DNA of 64,000 bases from Hydrogenovibrio crunogenus (GCF_004786015.1 NZ_CP032096.1:806001-870000), one strand, 5' to 3'. Positions 1-10,613 are shown, counted from the stretch's first letter. Notes: generated by a model not told the origin, from the letters alone. Program-made: numbers and translations.

Positions 1-546
1 GGTTCGGATGCGAATGCGGCCCTATATTGGTTAACACGCATGTTGGATGGCGGGGTCGATGCTCGTTACCTAGCTCGCCGTCTGATCCGTATGGCCAGTG
101 AAGACATTGGTAATGCGGATATTCGAGCGTTGGATGTCACAGTCAATGCTGCGGAAGCTTACGAACGTTTGGGTTCGCCAGAAGGTGATTTGGCGTTGGC
201 GCAAGCTGCCGTTTATCTGGCCGTGGCGCCGAAATCGAATGCCGTGTATATGGGCTATAAAGCCGCCCTGAAAGATATTAAAGAGCATGGCTCTTATGAA
301 GTCCCCTTACACTTACGAAATGCGCCGACTAAGCTCATGCAGAATTTGAGTTATGGAGAAGGTTACCGCTATGCTCATGACGAGCCGGAAGCCTATGCGG
401 CCGGAGAAAGTTATTTCCCAGAAGAAATGTTGGAAAGAGAATATTATCAACCCGTTAACCGTGGGTTGGAAATTAAGATTGCCGATAAAATGCAGCGTTT
501 AGCGCAAATGGATGCGGCCTCACCACTCAAACGGAGACAAGACTGA
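1..546 (+). CDS. rarA: Replication-associated recombination protein A, C-terminal part
   Basis: The frame is open from base 1, so this is the 3' part of a gene that starts before the window. The visible 181 residues match the C-terminal oligomerisation region of RarA/MgsA, including the helix around SEDIGNADIRAL and the run PKSNAVYMGYKAAL, both typical of the family. RarA is a cytoplasmic AAA+ ATPase acting at stalled replication forks; its Walker motifs lie outside the window. The stop codon overlaps the crcB start (TGATG), so the two genes are probably co-transcribed. This is conserved chromosomal backbone. Confidence 0.93.
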   Translation, partial: GSDANAALYWLTRMLDGGVDARYLARRLIRMASEDIGNADIRALDVTVNAAEAYERLGSPEGDLALAQAAVYLAVAPKSNAVYMGYKAALKDIKEHGSYEVPLHLRNAPTKLMQNLSYGEGYRYAHDEPEAYAAGESYFPEEMLEREYYQPVNRGLEIKIADKMQRLAQMDAASPLKRRQD

Positions 547-944
547 TGCAGTCCTTTCACGTATTACAATTGGTTGCCGTAGGCTTTGGCGGCGCGTTGG
601 GCGCTATGGCGCGTTTTGTCGTGTCAAATCAGGTTTATGCTTGGTGGGGGCGAGACTTTGCCTGGGGAACTCTTGTGGTAAACTCGCTTGGTTCTTTCGC
701 CATCGGCTTGTTGATGATTTTGATGATCGATAAGTTCCATGCCTCGGTGGAAATGCGATCCTTCTTGATTGTTGGGTTTTTAGGTGCCTTTACCACCTTT
801 TCAACGTTTTCGTTTGAAACCTACTCCTTTTTGCAGACCGGTGAAATCACCAAAGCCATGCTGAACATCGGTGTGAGTGTACTGACTGGATTATTTGCGG
901 TTTGGTTAGGCATTTGGACTGGTAAACAGTTTTTCAGTCCGTAA
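546..944 (+). CDS. crcB: Fluoride channel FluC/CrcB
   Basis: This 132-residue protein has four hydrophobic helices and the FluC signatures: GGALGAMARF near the N-terminus, GTLVVNSLGSF in helix 2 and the FTTFSTFSFET run of helix 3 that lines the fluoride pore. FluC exports fluoride passively as an antiparallel dimer in the inner membrane, protecting enzymes such as enolase. Length is normal. The start overlaps the rarA stop by one base, suggesting translational coupling. No fluoride riboswitch can sit directly upstream because that sequence is rarA coding DNA. Confidence 0.95.
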   Translation: MQSFHVLQLVAVGFGGALGAMARFVVSNQVYAWWGRDFAWGTLVVNSLGSFAIGLLMILMIDKFHASVEMRSFLIVGFLGAFTTFSTFSFETYSFLQTGEITKAMLNIGVSVLTGLFAVWLGIWTGKQFFSP

Positions 945-1005
945 AATAAACCCTATTTTTAAATCTTGGGTGCATTAGGCTTCCAAGTACAGAGTTATTA
1001 TTTAA

Positions 1006-2304
<1,299 letters not shown>

Positions 2305-2336
2305 CCTTTTTATCAAGGTTCACTTTACCCTCCTTT

Positions 2337-2364
2337 AAAAAACCACCAGGCCTGGTGGTTTTTT
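2337..2364 (+). terminator. Rho-independent terminator of serS
   Basis: A perfect palindrome follows the serS stop: six A, an inverted repeat whose core is ACCAGGCCTGGT, then six T. The same 12-bp palindrome recurs elsewhere in the window, so this hairpin is built from a repeated motif. Confidence 0.9.
2345..2356. repeat. ACCAGGCCTGGT palindrome, copy 1
   Basis: Exact 12-bp palindrome in the stem of the serS terminator, in chromosomal backbone. Confidence 0.9.
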
Positions 2365-2487
2365 CGTTTAAATGGTAAGTTTTTGATTCCTAAGCCCTTA
2401 ATGAAAAAACGGGTTTCAGTGAATGATTCAATTGAAAAATGAAAAGTTTTGTTTTCGAAATTTTTTTGTAAAAAAACCGGGAAATGC

Positions 2488-2515
2488 TTGCAATTATGCG
2501 GGAGGTCTCTATAAT
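2488..2515 (+). promoter_or_regulatory. Sigma-70 promoter of tRNA-Ser
   Basis: A -35 TTGCAA and a perfect -10 TATAAT are separated by 16 bp. The tRNA begins 14 bp after the -10, as expected for a stable-RNA promoter. Confidence 0.8.
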
Positions 2516-2528
2516 ACGCACCTGTTCC

Positions 2529-2619
2529 GGTGGACTGGCTGAGTGGTTGAAGGCGGCGGTCTTGAAAACCGTTGTAGGTTAGTAGCCTACCTGGGGTTCG
2601 AATCCCTAGTCCACCGCCA
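2529..2619 (+). tRNA. serT: tRNA-Ser (anticodon UGA)
   Basis: The 91-nt sequence folds as a class II tRNA. The acceptor stem pairs GGTGGAC with GTCCACC, with a G discriminator and an encoded CCA. The anticodon loop CTTGAAA carries TGA at 2563-2565, the variable arm is long, and the T loop is GGTTCGAATCC. It reads UCA/UCG-type serine codons. Its 3' end is the likely attachment site of the adjoining integrase island; I saw no second copy of the 3' end later in the window. Confidence 0.96.
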
Positions 2620-2626
2620 TATTCTT

Positions 2627-2656
2627 AAAAGGACATCATTTGATGTCCTTTTTTTT
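2627..2656 (+). terminator. Rho-independent terminator after tRNA-Ser
   Basis: Stem AAAGGACATCA pairs with TGATGTCCTTT, followed by a run of eight T. Confidence 0.85.
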
Positions 2657-2753
2657 CGTCTAAAAACCCTTGAATAGAGCGGCTTCAAGCACTTTCTATA
2701 ATTCTTTATCATTTTTTTTAATTCTTATTAATCTGTTGTCTAAAATTTTTTTT

Positions 2754-2794
2754 CGGGTATTCTAACGGGTATCGCAAAAATTGATAACGGGTAT
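2754..2794 (+). promoter_or_regulatory. Three direct CGGGTAT repeats before the integrase
   Basis: CGGGTAT occurs at 2754-2760, 2766-2772 and 2788-2794, starts 12 and 22 bp apart; the last two extend to CGGGTATCG. The third ends 5 bp before the integrase ATG, where a ribosome-binding site should be, and no clear Shine-Dalgarno is seen. The arrangement suggests an operator or recombinase arm sites controlling the integrase. This is inference. Confidence 0.5.
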
Positions 2795-2799
2795 CGTAA

Positions 2800-3936
2800 A
2801 TGCTTAACAATACAAAAGTAAAAAGGCTGAAAGCTGCGGATAAAACGTATCGTGAACTTGATTACGATGGGCTTTATATCGAGGTCAAACCTAATGGCAA
2901 AAAGTTTTGGCGGTACCGATACAAAAAGCCGGACGGCAAAGAATCAATGAAATCTCTTGGTGAATTTCCAAAAGTGGATATTGACCAGGCCCGGGAATCA
3001 CGAGATGCTTTTAGGAAGGGAGAAGAATATTCTTCTCAAAAGGATAACCTGGTCAGTGAAGTTGCTTTAAAGTGGCTCGAGTGGAAAGGGTATAAGTCTC
3101 AAAAAAATTACGATCTCATTAGAAGCAGAATTGAGAATTACATCAATCCTGTTATTGGCAATATGCCAATTAATCATGTTAAGCCTAAAGATATACTCCC
3201 AATCTTAAAAAGAATCGAAAAGCGAGGTCATTTAGAGCTTGCTAGACGTATTCAGCAATTACTAAGTGGTATCTTTAAATATGGTGCGCTTAATTTGCTC
3301 TGTGAAACGAATCCGGCACTTATATTAAGCGGTGCAACCAAGGCACCTAATGTTAAGCACCATCCTGCAATCACAACTGAAGAACCTTTTAAAGATTTGC
3401 TCCAAAAAGTAGATGCTGGTGAATTTATGCGGGTTCCCGCTATAAAGCTTGCTTTACAACTTCAAGCCTACATTTTTTTAAGATCAGAAAGCATGCGCTT
3501 AATAAAGCCTGGTGATGTCGATTTAAAAAACCGGCTGCTCTCTATTCCAAAAACTAAGAATCATCGTGAAATGATAGTGCCACTTTGTGACTCAGCAATT
3601 CAGATCATAGAAGATGCCCTTGAAATGACAGATGGATTTTATTTGTTCAGTGGCATGAGTGTTGGCTCAATGATCAGTGAGAACTCATTAAATAAGCGGT
3701 TGCGTTATTATGGCATTGATAAAGATGAGCATGTATTTCATGGTTATAGAACGACTTTTAGTACCCTTGCAAGAGATAAGCTAAGGCTTGAGGGTGAATT
3801 GATTGAGATTCAGCTAGACCATAATGTTAAATCAAAGGTTCAAGCCGCTTATGACCGTAGTGAGCGACTTGAAGAGCGTTATGAAATGATGGTTAAGTGG
3901 GGAGATTATGTGGATTCGTTGAGGTTTATCAAATAA
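2800..3936 (+). CDS. Tyrosine recombinase (P4-type island integrase)
   Basis: This 378-residue protein has the N-terminal arm-binding domain of P4-type integrases (GLYIEVKPNGKKFWRYRY), a core-binding domain, and a catalytic domain from about residue 200. Catalytic positions are visible: Arg in LRSESMRL, HGYR for the H-x-x-R box, His in LDHNVKSK, and the nucleophile Tyr in QAAYDRSERLEER. Such enzymes integrate and excise islands at tRNA 3' ends, and this one lies 180 bp from the tRNA-Ser 3' end in the usual position. It looks intact. The repeats over its start may regulate it. Confidence 0.93.
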   Translation: MLNNTKVKRLKAADKTYRELDYDGLYIEVKPNGKKFWRYRYKKPDGKESMKSLGEFPKVDIDQARESRDAFRKGEEYSSQKDNLVSEVALKWLEWKGYKSQKNYDLIRSRIENYINPVIGNMPINHVKPKDILPILKRIEKRGHLELARRIQQLLSGIFKYGALNLLCETNPALILSGATKAPNVKHHPAITTEEPFKDLLQKVDAGEFMRVPAIKLALQLQAYIFLRSESMRLIKPGDVDLKNRLLSIPKTKNHREMIVPLCDSAIQIIEDALEMTDGFYLFSGMSVGSMISENSLNKRLRYYGIDKDEHVFHGYRTTFSTLARDKLRLEGELIEIQLDHNVKSKVQAAYDRSERLEERYEMMVKWGDYVDSLRFIK

Positions 3937-4117
3937 GTGTTTATTTGATAATTTTCCCGCCTTAATGAAAATTATTTGGAAAGTTACGATTTTCATCAAA
4001 AGGATGGTCATGCCATTTCTGAAGGTAGATTATTTTATCATCGCCTAAATCAGGATGGCTATCAATGAAATCATGGAAAAGTGACTTCAAATTTATAGCA
4101 GGCATGCCATGTTCAAA

Positions 4118-5434
4118 GGGCCTGTAAACCAAATTGTGTAAACGCTCATAGTTTAAAATTCCCCGAAAAGGAAAATCACTATGAGCAACATCGACCAAGA
4201 AAAACTCAAAGCCATGGCCGCTGAGCTGGCCAAGGATATCAAAACTCAGAGCGACTTGTCTGACCTCTCAGCCAGTCTGCTTAAAATGACCGTTGAAGCC
4301 GCCCTCGGTGCTGAAATGGAAGAGCACCTGGGCTATCCCAAGCACCACAGTTCCGACAGCGACAACAGCCGAAACGGCTATTCATTTAAAACCCTCAAAG
4401 GCGACCATGGCGAAGTGGAAATCGCCATCCCTCGGGATCGCCAGAGTGAGTTTAACCCCACCATTATCAAAAAAGGCGAAACCCGCCTGACCAGCATGGA
4501 TGACCAGATACTGGCGCTTTATGCCAAAGGCATGACCACCCGAGACATTGTGGCAACGTTCAAAGAGATGTATGGCGCTGATGTCTCGCCAACACTGATC
4601 TCCAAGGTCACCGAAGCGGTCATGGAAAAAGTCACCCTCTGGCGTTCTCGTCCGTTGGACGAAGTCTATCCGCTGCTGTATCTCGATGGTATTGTCATCA
4701 AGGTCCGCCAGGACAAACAGGTGGTGCGAAAAACCATGTATGTAGCGCTTGGCGTCAATACCGACGGCCAAAAAGAATGCCTGGGCCTGTGGCTGTCTGA
4801 GACCGAGTCATCCAAGTTCTGGTTGAGCGTTTTAAACGACCTTGAAGCCCGAGGCGTCAAGGACATACTGGTCGCAAGCGTTGATGGCCTGACGGGCTTT
4901 CCTGAGGCCATCAATACCGTCTACCCTCAGGCAGATGTTCAACTTTGCATTGTGCACATGGTGCGCAATTCCCTGCGTTATGTTGGCTACAAAGAGCGCA
5001 AACAGGTCGCCAACGACCTCAAACAGGTTTACCAGTCAGTGACCGAAGAAGAAGCTCTGTTGGCGCTTGAGCAGTTCGAGACCAAATGGGATGACAAATT
5101 CCCCAATATCGGTCGTTCCTGGCGCAACAACTGGGACAATGTGGCCACGCTGTTCCAGTACCCTCAGGCGATCCGCAAGGTGATCTATACGACGAATGCG
5201 ATTGAATCTTTGAACTCGGTGATTCGCAAAGCCACCAAGAATCGCAAGATCTTCAGCCATGATAACTCGGCCTTTAAAATCATTTTTCTGGCCATTGAAT
5301 CGGCCTCAAAAAAATGGACCATGCCGATTCGAGACTGGAAATTAGCCATGAACCAGTTTATGATTCTGCATGAAGAACGCTTGAAACCTTATGTTTGATC
5401 AACCGAGCGTTTACACAGAATTATTTACAGGCTC
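4118..5434 (+). mobile_element. IS256-family insertion sequence, copy 1
   Basis: The 1,317-bp element has inverted ends: GGGCCTGTAAACC at the left and GAGCCTGTAAATAA at the right on the opposite strand, each running on to GTGTAAACGCTC. An 8-bp duplication TGTTCAAA flanks it at 4110-4117 and 5435-5442. Copies 2 and 3 encode the same protein, indicating recent transposition. It interrupts the relaxase-like gene. Confidence 0.95.
4181..5398 (+). CDS. IS256-family (mutator) transposase
   Basis: The 405-residue protein has the mutator transposase layout: N-terminal helical region, AEMEEHLGY, a DDE catalytic core with Asp in LYLDGIVIKV and Asp in VASVDGLTGFPEAI, the CIVHMVRNSLRYV signature, and Glu in TTNAIESLNSVIRK. 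Length is typical. Start ATG follows AAAAGG. Its promoter is likely inside the IS left end. Confidence 0.96.
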   Translation: MSNIDQEKLKAMAAELAKDIKTQSDLSDLSASLLKMTVEAALGAEMEEHLGYPKHHSSDSDNSRNGYSFKTLKGDHGEVEIAIPRDRQSEFNPTIIKKGETRLTSMDDQILALYAKGMTTRDIVATFKEMYGADVSPTLISKVTEAVMEKVTLWRSRPLDEVYPLLYLDGIVIKVRQDKQVVRKTMYVALGVNTDGQKECLGLWLSETESSKFWLSVLNDLEARGVKDILVASVDGLTGFPEAINTVYPQADVQLCIVHMVRNSLRYVGYKERKQVANDLKQVYQSVTEEEALLALEQFETKWDDKFPNIGRSWRNNWDNVATLFQYPQAIRKVIYTTNAIESLNSVIRKATKNRKIFSHDNSAFKIIFLAIESASKKWTMPIRDWKLAMNQFMILHEERLKPYV

Positions 5435-6165
5435 TGTTCAAACTCATATGAGTTTCTTAACGTTTCACTATTTTTAAGTTGGTTGTTACTCGGAGCCGTT
5501 TGGAATTCTGTAGGTGCTTTTGCAGGTTCATTAAGTTCTTTTAGGTATTTGCCCTTGAATTTGAGCTTTTGCCTCTCAGGGTAGTATTGGTCAATGAATT
5601 CAAGCCATTTAAGTTTAATTCTATCTAAAAATTGTGAACTTTTTTCGTTTATAGAAGGAACCTTGGGGTTAGTTTTCTTGAAGTGATTATCTTTGTTCGT
5701 TCCGCCATTTGATGGTCGATCATGAAATTGAATATGAATGTGTTTATATCTTCTATTTTCGCCTGCATGCAAAGCCCATATAACTGGTATGGGCGTTCCA
5801 AAAAAACAATCTGCTAAATGATGAGAAAACACTTTAGCAACGTTTTTAGATTCTTCTAAAGTGATTTTTTGAGGCAAAAATACAATGATATGGCGGAATA
5901 AGACACTGCCTTTTCTTTCTTTTTTATCACATTCATCCCAGAATTCACTGAAATTCTTAGCCCATAAGGGTCGGTTAAGTTTTCCATAGTCTAATAAATC
6001 AGTTTTATTGGTTTGCGAATGTTGGCTACGAAGAATGTACAACATCGTATTTAACGGGGAATATGAACTGAGGTTAGAATTTTTTTTACTAGCCACTAAC
6101 TTTTTTTGATTGCTCATATCCGATAATCGTTTACCCTTAATAATCTTTAAAAATACTTCACTCAT

Positions 6166-6516
6166 TTTAAATCTCCTTTTTTATATGAGTTATATGTATA
6201 TAAGATGTATAAATAAGTTATATAAAATATATAAAGAACTTTTGCTCTTTTATTTCATTGTCTAAATTAATTTTTTAAAAGATATAGTTTTTTTACATTG
6301 ATGATGAAAAAACAAAAAAAATTGATGTCAGTAGATTAGCTCTAAATAAAGCCCTAGCACGGCAGGCGTTTGATATGATGCCAGGAAAAAATTAAAATTT
6401 AATTTCTCGGTGAGAATAAAAAATACAAATTAGTGGTTAAAATGCGTAAAGTAAACCGCATTGAATATATTTGAAATTGAATTAATAAGCCGCAAGGCTT
6501 TTTAAAAAAGGCCAGC
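6166..6516. other. AT-rich intergenic region between relaxase and hsdM
   Basis: A very AT-rich stretch with repeated TATA-like words (two copies of AGTTATAT near 6190-6225) lies just upstream of the minus-strand relaxase. It probably holds that gene's promoter and could hold the transfer origin. An open stretch with coding character, ending at a TAA near 6394 (RLALNKALARQAF), has no start codon and may be a gene relic. A weak ribosome-binding site for hsdM sits at the right edge. Confidence 0.35.
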
Positions 6517-8085
6517 ATGTCAGAAGAAGAAAAAAGACTACTTGAACAACAGCTCTGGAATATCGCCAACGCCTTGCGTGGCAAGATGGATGCCGATGAA
6601 TTTCGGGATTACATCTTAGGGTTTATCTTTTACAAATACCTCTCAGAAAAGCTCTGCCTTTACGCCAACAGCCTAGAAGACGATTTTGATTATGCCTCTA
6701 TCGATGAAACCACCGAAGAAGGCAAAGAGATTGTTGAAGCGGTCGCGCAAGAGACCATTGAAAAGCTGGGCTATGTGTTAAAACCCTCTGAACTCTTTTC
6801 CGCCGTAGCTAAGAAAGGTTCGGCCATTGAAGGCGAATCGACCGATAACTTTATCTTGGGTGAGCTGCAAAACACGCTTAATAACATCGAACAGTCCACT
6901 ATGGGCACGGAGTCCGAAGACGACTTTAATAAACTGTTTGAAGATCTCGACTTAAACTCCACCAAATTGGGTAAAACCGAAAAGCAAAAGAACGAACTGG
7001 TCTCTAAAATCCTCTCGCATTTAGATCAAGTCGATTTCCAGCTCGAAAACGCCAATGCCGATGTATTAGGTGATTCTTACGAATACCTGATTGGGCAGTT
7101 TGCCAGCGGCGCCGGTAAAAAAGCCGGTGAGTTCTATACCCCGCAAACGGTTTCTAGCATTCTCGCTAAGATTGTCACTGACGATAAAAACTATCTGAAA
7201 TCGGTGTATGACCCAACCTGCGGTTCGGGGTCTTTGTTGTTACGTGTTTCCAAAGAAGTGAAAGAAGTCGGGCATTTTTATGGGCAAGAACTCAACCGGA
7301 CTACCTATAACTTGGCGCGCATGAACATGATTCTGCACGATGTGAACTACAAACAGTTCGACATCAGCCAGGACGATACGCTGGAACACCCGCATCACTT
7401 AGGCCAACAGTTTGAAGCCATTGTCGCCAATCCGCCTTTCTCGGCTCACTGGTCTGCCAATCCTTTGTTTTTAAGTGACGACCGCTTTTCACAATACGGC
7501 AAGCTTGCCCCAAAAACCAAAGCCGACTTTGCCTTTGTGCAGCACATGGTGCACCACCTGGCCGATAACGGCACCATGGCGGTGGTGTTGCCGCATGGCG
7601 TATTATTCAGAGGCGCGGCAGAAGGGCATATTCGCCAATACCTAATTGAAGACCGTAATTATCTGGATGCCGTGATAGGTCTGCCTGCCAATATCTTCTA
7701 CGGCACCTCAATCCCCACCTGTATTTTAGTGTTTAAGAAATGCCGAACTAATCCAGACGATATTCTGTTTATTGATGCGTCCAATGGCTTTGAAAAAGCC
7801 AAGAACCAAAACCGACTAAGACCGGAAGACATCGACAAAATCGTCACCACCTATCACAACCGTGAAACGATTGATAAATACAGCTACGTAGCAGGCCTGG
7901 CAGAAATCAAAGAGAACGACTACAACCTCAATATTCCGCGATATGTGGATACCTTTGAAGAAGAAGAACCGGTTGATTTAGCTGCGGTAACCCAACAAAT
8001 CAAAGTCATTGATAAAGAAATGCAACAAACCGACGCGGTGATTGCCGACTACTGCAAACAGCTTGGCATAGAGGCACCGTTTTAA
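6517..8085 (+). CDS. hsdM: Type I restriction-modification DNA methylase, M subunit
   Basis: This 522-residue protein carries the HsdM N-terminal helical domain and then the N6-adenine methylase domain: EFYTPQTV before it, motif I DPTCGSGSLLL, and catalytic motif IV NPPF at residues 305-308. With HsdS it methylates adenine in a bipartite target, and with HsdR it forms the restriction complex. The stop overlaps the hsdS start (TAATG), showing coupling. All key motifs are intact. Confidence 0.96.
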   Translation: MSEEEKRLLEQQLWNIANALRGKMDADEFRDYILGFIFYKYLSEKLCLYANSLEDDFDYASIDETTEEGKEIVEAVAQETIEKLGYVLKPSELFSAVAKKGSAIEGESTDNFILGELQNTLNNIEQSTMGTESEDDFNKLFEDLDLNSTKLGKTEKQKNELVSKILSHLDQVDFQLENANADVLGDSYEYLIGQFASGAGKKAGEFYTPQTVSSILAKIVTDDKNYLKSVYDPTCGSGSLLLRVSKEVKEVGHFYGQELNRTTYNLARMNMILHDVNYKQFDISQDDTLEHPHHLGQQFEAIVANPPFSAHWSANPLFLSDDRFSQYGKLAPKTKADFAFVQHMVHHLADNGTMAVVLPHGVLFRGAAEGHIRQYLIEDRNYLDAVIGLPANIFYGTSIPTCILVFKKCRTNPDDILFIDASNGFEKAKNQNRLRPEDIDKIVTTYHNRETIDKYSYVAGLAEIKENDYNLNIPRYVDTFEEEEPVDLAAVTQQIKVIDKEMQQTDAVIADYCKQLGIEAPF

Positions 8086-9278
8086 TGAGTGATATTAAGA
8101 ATGTGCCTGAATCGAAGACTGTGCGTAGCAAAGCGGAGCCAGAATTGAGGTTTCCTGATTTTAACGGAGTAAATCTATTTCAAGGGCTATTAGGAGAATT
8201 ATCTGATGTGAGAGATGGTACACATGATTCTCCTAAATTTTATGATTCAGGTTTTCCATTGGTAACCTCCAAAAACTTAAAGGCTGATGGAACCTTAGAC
8301 TTAAATGATGTTAATTTGATTTCCAGAGAAGACTACATTTCAATTAACAAGCGTTCAGGGGTTTCAGTTGGAGATATTTTATTTGGAATGATTGGCACAA
8401 TTGGTAATCCCGTGTTACTTAAAGAGGATGGTTTTGCTATAAAAAATGTTGCATTGCTTAAAGAAAAAGAAAAGTTGAAAAATGATTTCCTTATTCATTA
8501 TTTGTCAGGTAGCAATATTGCAAGGCAGTTTTATGTAAATAATGTTGGTGGAACACAGAAATTTATTGCATTGGGACAAATCAGGTCATTAGAAATAAAT
8601 TTTCCACAGTTACCAGAACAACAAAAAATCGCTGATTTTTTAAGTTCGGTCGATAAAAAAATCGAACAGCTCACCGAAAAACACCGCCTGCTCACCGAAT
8701 ACAAAAAAGGCGTCATGCAACAAATATTCACCCAACAAATCCGCTTTAAAGACAACCAAGGCAATGACTATCCTGAGTGGGAACATAGGCCGTTTACTGA
8801 TGTATTAAGTCCAGTTAGTACTAAGAAATTTCAAATTAAAAGCAATGAAATTCAAGATTTGGGAAAATATCCTGTTGTTGACCAAGGGCAGAAAAATATT
8901 GCAGGCTATAGTGATTATGAAGAAAAGTTATTAAAAACGAATAGCTTGATTGTTTACGGTGATCATACGACTGTTGTGAAATTTATAGATTTTGATTTTA
9001 TTGTTGGTGCTGACGGCACTAAAGTTTTAGATGCCTGCTCAAATGATGATTTAAGGTACTTATTCTATAACTTGATGTATAACAATATTTCAGCAGAAGG
9101 TTACAAGCGACATTTTAGTATTTTGAAGAAAATTAATCTTCAAATACCGATATTGGAAGAACAACAAAAAATAGCCAATTTCCTAACCGAAATCGACCAC
9201 AAAATCGACCAGGCCTGGTCAATCCTAGAACAAACCAAAGCCTTTAAAAAAGGCTTATTACAGAAGATGTTTGTGTAA
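8085..9278 (+). CDS. hsdS: Type I restriction-modification specificity subunit
   Basis: This 397-residue protein has the standard two-fold HsdS layout: two variable target-recognition domains (about residues 20-160 and 225-350), each followed by a conserved helical spacer. The spacers begin EQQKIADFLSSVD and EQQKIANFLTEID. Each recognition domain reads one half of the DNA target. A copy of the ACCAGGCCTGGT palindrome lies in the second spacer and encodes DQAWS. It looks complete; I cannot predict its target. Confidence 0.95.
   Translation: MSDIKNVPESKTVRSKAEPELRFPDFNGVNLFQGLLGELSDVRDGTHDSPKFYDSGFPLVTSKNLKADGTLDLNDVNLISREDYISINKRSGVSVGDILFGMIGTIGNPVLLKEDGFAIKNVALLKEKEKLKNDFLIHYLSGSNIARQFYVNNVGGTQKFIALGQIRSLEINFPQLPEQQKIADFLSSVDKKIEQLTEKHRLLTEYKKGVMQQIFTQQIRFKDNQGNDYPEWEHRPFTDVLSPVSTKKFQIKSNEIQDLGKYPVVDQGQKNIAGYSDYEEKLLKTNSLIVYGDHTTVVKFIDFDFIVGADGTKVLDACSNDDLRYLFYNLMYNNISAEGYKRHFSILKKINLQIPILEEQQKIANFLTEIDHKIDQAWSILEQTKAFKKGLLQKMFV
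9208..9219. repeat. ACCAGGCCTGGT palindrome, copy 2
   Basis: Exact copy inside hsdS, extended to a 14-bp palindrome by flanking G and C; read as D-Q-A-W-S. Confidence 0.9.
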
Positions 9279-9341
9279 AAAAATTAGAGTTAAAACATAC
9301 AAGTCAATTAGAAAGAAGCGCTCAAGCAGTAGGGAGCTATA

Positions 9342-9917
9342 GTGAAACAAGCACATGATTTATCTCCAGGACTCTTAAGGCAGAGAAGAAATTTGATGAT
9401 CTCTAGCGCCATTCTATTATTTTTGTCTTTTGCTCAAGCTGACATTCATTCTTTTCAAGTACTTGGTATCAGTGCTACTTTTGGCCGCCCGGAAGCAGTT
9501 GTTTATGCCTTGGCGGTAATCACACTGTATTTTTTTTATAGGTATGTAGTGTACCTCTTGCAAGAACCCGAATTTAAAATTAGCACTGAGTTTTTCAACC
9601 AGCTAAACCGTTATGCCTATCCCAAAATTGTTAGTCTTAGAGATAGAACATATCCTGCAGGTAAAGGATTTGAAATTTATGAGAATCTTGGAGTAAGGAA
9701 GGCAGGCAAATTTTCTTGGGTAATTATGGTGGCTGCAGAAAAAGACCAAATGGGAGGTTTTATTTCAAAAGATTTAATCGTTTCTTTAAAAGAAATTTGG
9801 TGGGAAGCTGTCAAGGCAAGTTTGTTGACTCTTGTTGCCAGAAGTTACTTTACTGATTATTTCTTTCCTTTTTTATTAGCTTTAGTCGCACTTACAGTAA
9901 CCTTTTTAGAGAAATGA
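9342..9917 (+). CDS. Small membrane protein in the hsd operon, unknown function
   Basis: I do not recognise this 191-residue protein. It has hydrophobic segments at about residues 20-35, 48-70 and 168-188 with a soluble middle region of about 90 residues, so a membrane location is likely. The chosen start is GTG, preceded by AGGGAG. It lies 63 bp after hsdS in the same direction, so it is probably read with the restriction operon. A membrane accessory of the restriction system is possible but unproven. Confidence 0.6.
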   Translation: MKQAHDLSPGLLRQRRNLMISSAILLFLSFAQADIHSFQVLGISATFGRPEAVVYALAVITLYFFYRYVVYLLQEPEFKISTEFFNQLNRYAYPKIVSLRDRTYPAGKGFEIYENLGVRKAGKFSWVIMVAAEKDQMGGFISKDLIVSLKEIWWEAVKASLLTLVARSYFTDYFFPFLLALVALTVTFLEK

Positions 9918-9966
9918 CTTAGGATAATGAAATACTACCCATTTGATTAATGTAGGTTAATAATTG

Positions 9967-9978
9967 ACCAGGCCTGGT
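9967..9978. repeat. ACCAGGCCTGGT palindrome, copy 3
   Basis: Exact intergenic copy just upstream of the relic hsdR start. Confidence 0.9.
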
Positions 9979-10025
9979 AGGTTTATTTTTGTGAAGAGAT
10001 TCTTAAAAGTATTTAAAAGTGATGT

Positions 10026-10402
10026 ATGACAAATAAAGTAGAAGACCAACAAGGATTTTATTTTTCTGGCCAGCTTCAGTCTGAAGCGCAGTTAGAAGAA
10101 AATTTAATGCAGCAGTTAGCCAATCAGGGCTATAGCCACGTGGTGATTAAGGATGAAGCTTCTTTATTGGCGAACCTTAAAACCCAATTAGAAAAGCATA
10201 ATAAAACCACTTTTACCGATAATGAATTTGCCAAAATTGTTAATCACCTAAACAAAGCCAACGTATAAGAGCGTGCGCAAACCCTCGGTGATAAGTTCAA
10301 CCTAACCCGTGATGACGGCACAACATTCTTCTTAGAGTTCATCGAACAAATAGAGTGGTGCCAGAACCAGTATCAAGTGACGAACCAAATCACTATGAAG
10401 GG
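10026..10402 (+). pseudogene. Relic 5' end of a second hsdR allele
   Basis: The first 80 codons align with the start of the intact hsdR at 11884 (MTNKVxDxQGFYFSGQLQSEAQLE in both), but with many base changes, so it is not a fresh duplication. A single change turns the TAC of the intact gene into TAA at 10266. Similarity continues past that stop (ERAQTL, DKFNLTRDDG, EQIEWCQNQYQVTNQIT) until about 10400 and then ends abruptly. The 80-residue product would lack nuclease and motor domains. It looks like a leftover of a different hsdR allele, separated from the live gene by fic. Confidence 0.85.
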
Positions 10403-10467
10403 AAAAGGGGATGCTTCCCTTTAGTTAAGTGCTTTAATACTTCATCAGTCGGTGTTTATTTATAAGC

Positions 10468-10479
10468 ACCAGGCCTGGT
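10468..10479. repeat. ACCAGGCCTGGT palindrome, copy 4
   Basis: Exact intergenic copy, 14-bp palindrome with its flanks, followed by GGTTT; may act as a weak terminator before fic. Confidence 0.9.
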
Positions 10480-10613
10480 GGTTTCGTAAAAGAGTTTGGA
10501 TCAATCGGTAAACTAAACGGCAAAACAATCGGCAAAATAATTTTATATTATTTCATTTATGTGGTTTAATCTATTGAAATATAAGTAGTTAGATAAAATG
10601 AGAAAACGGCAAA

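Larger units (their letters stand above)
3962..6165 (-). pseudogene. MobA/MobL-like relaxase, interrupted by IS256 copy 1
   Basis: Reading on the minus strand, the 5' part runs from 6165 to the target duplication at 5435-5442. The 3' part continues in the same frame from 4117 to the stop at 3962. Joined through TGTTCAAA, it gives a single protein of about 290 residues. The N-terminal half contains HIHIQFHDRP, resembling the histidine motif that binds metal in MobA/MobL relaxases, with an upstream HHLADCFFGTPIP segment. Relaxases nick oriT to start conjugative DNA transfer. The IS adds only two residues and a stop to the first part, so a truncated protein with the histidine motif could still be made. 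The relaxase assignment is moderate. Confidence 0.65.

Noticed and set aside
4382-4914. Antisense reading frames within the IS256 copies (129 and 82 residues), present three times
   Set aside because: They are on the opposite strand of the transposase gene, repeat only because the IS repeats, and have no family features.
6296-6394. Short open frame before hsdM resembling a protein end
   Set aside because: It has no start codon and a stop lies just upstream; at best a relic, noted in the intergenic entry.
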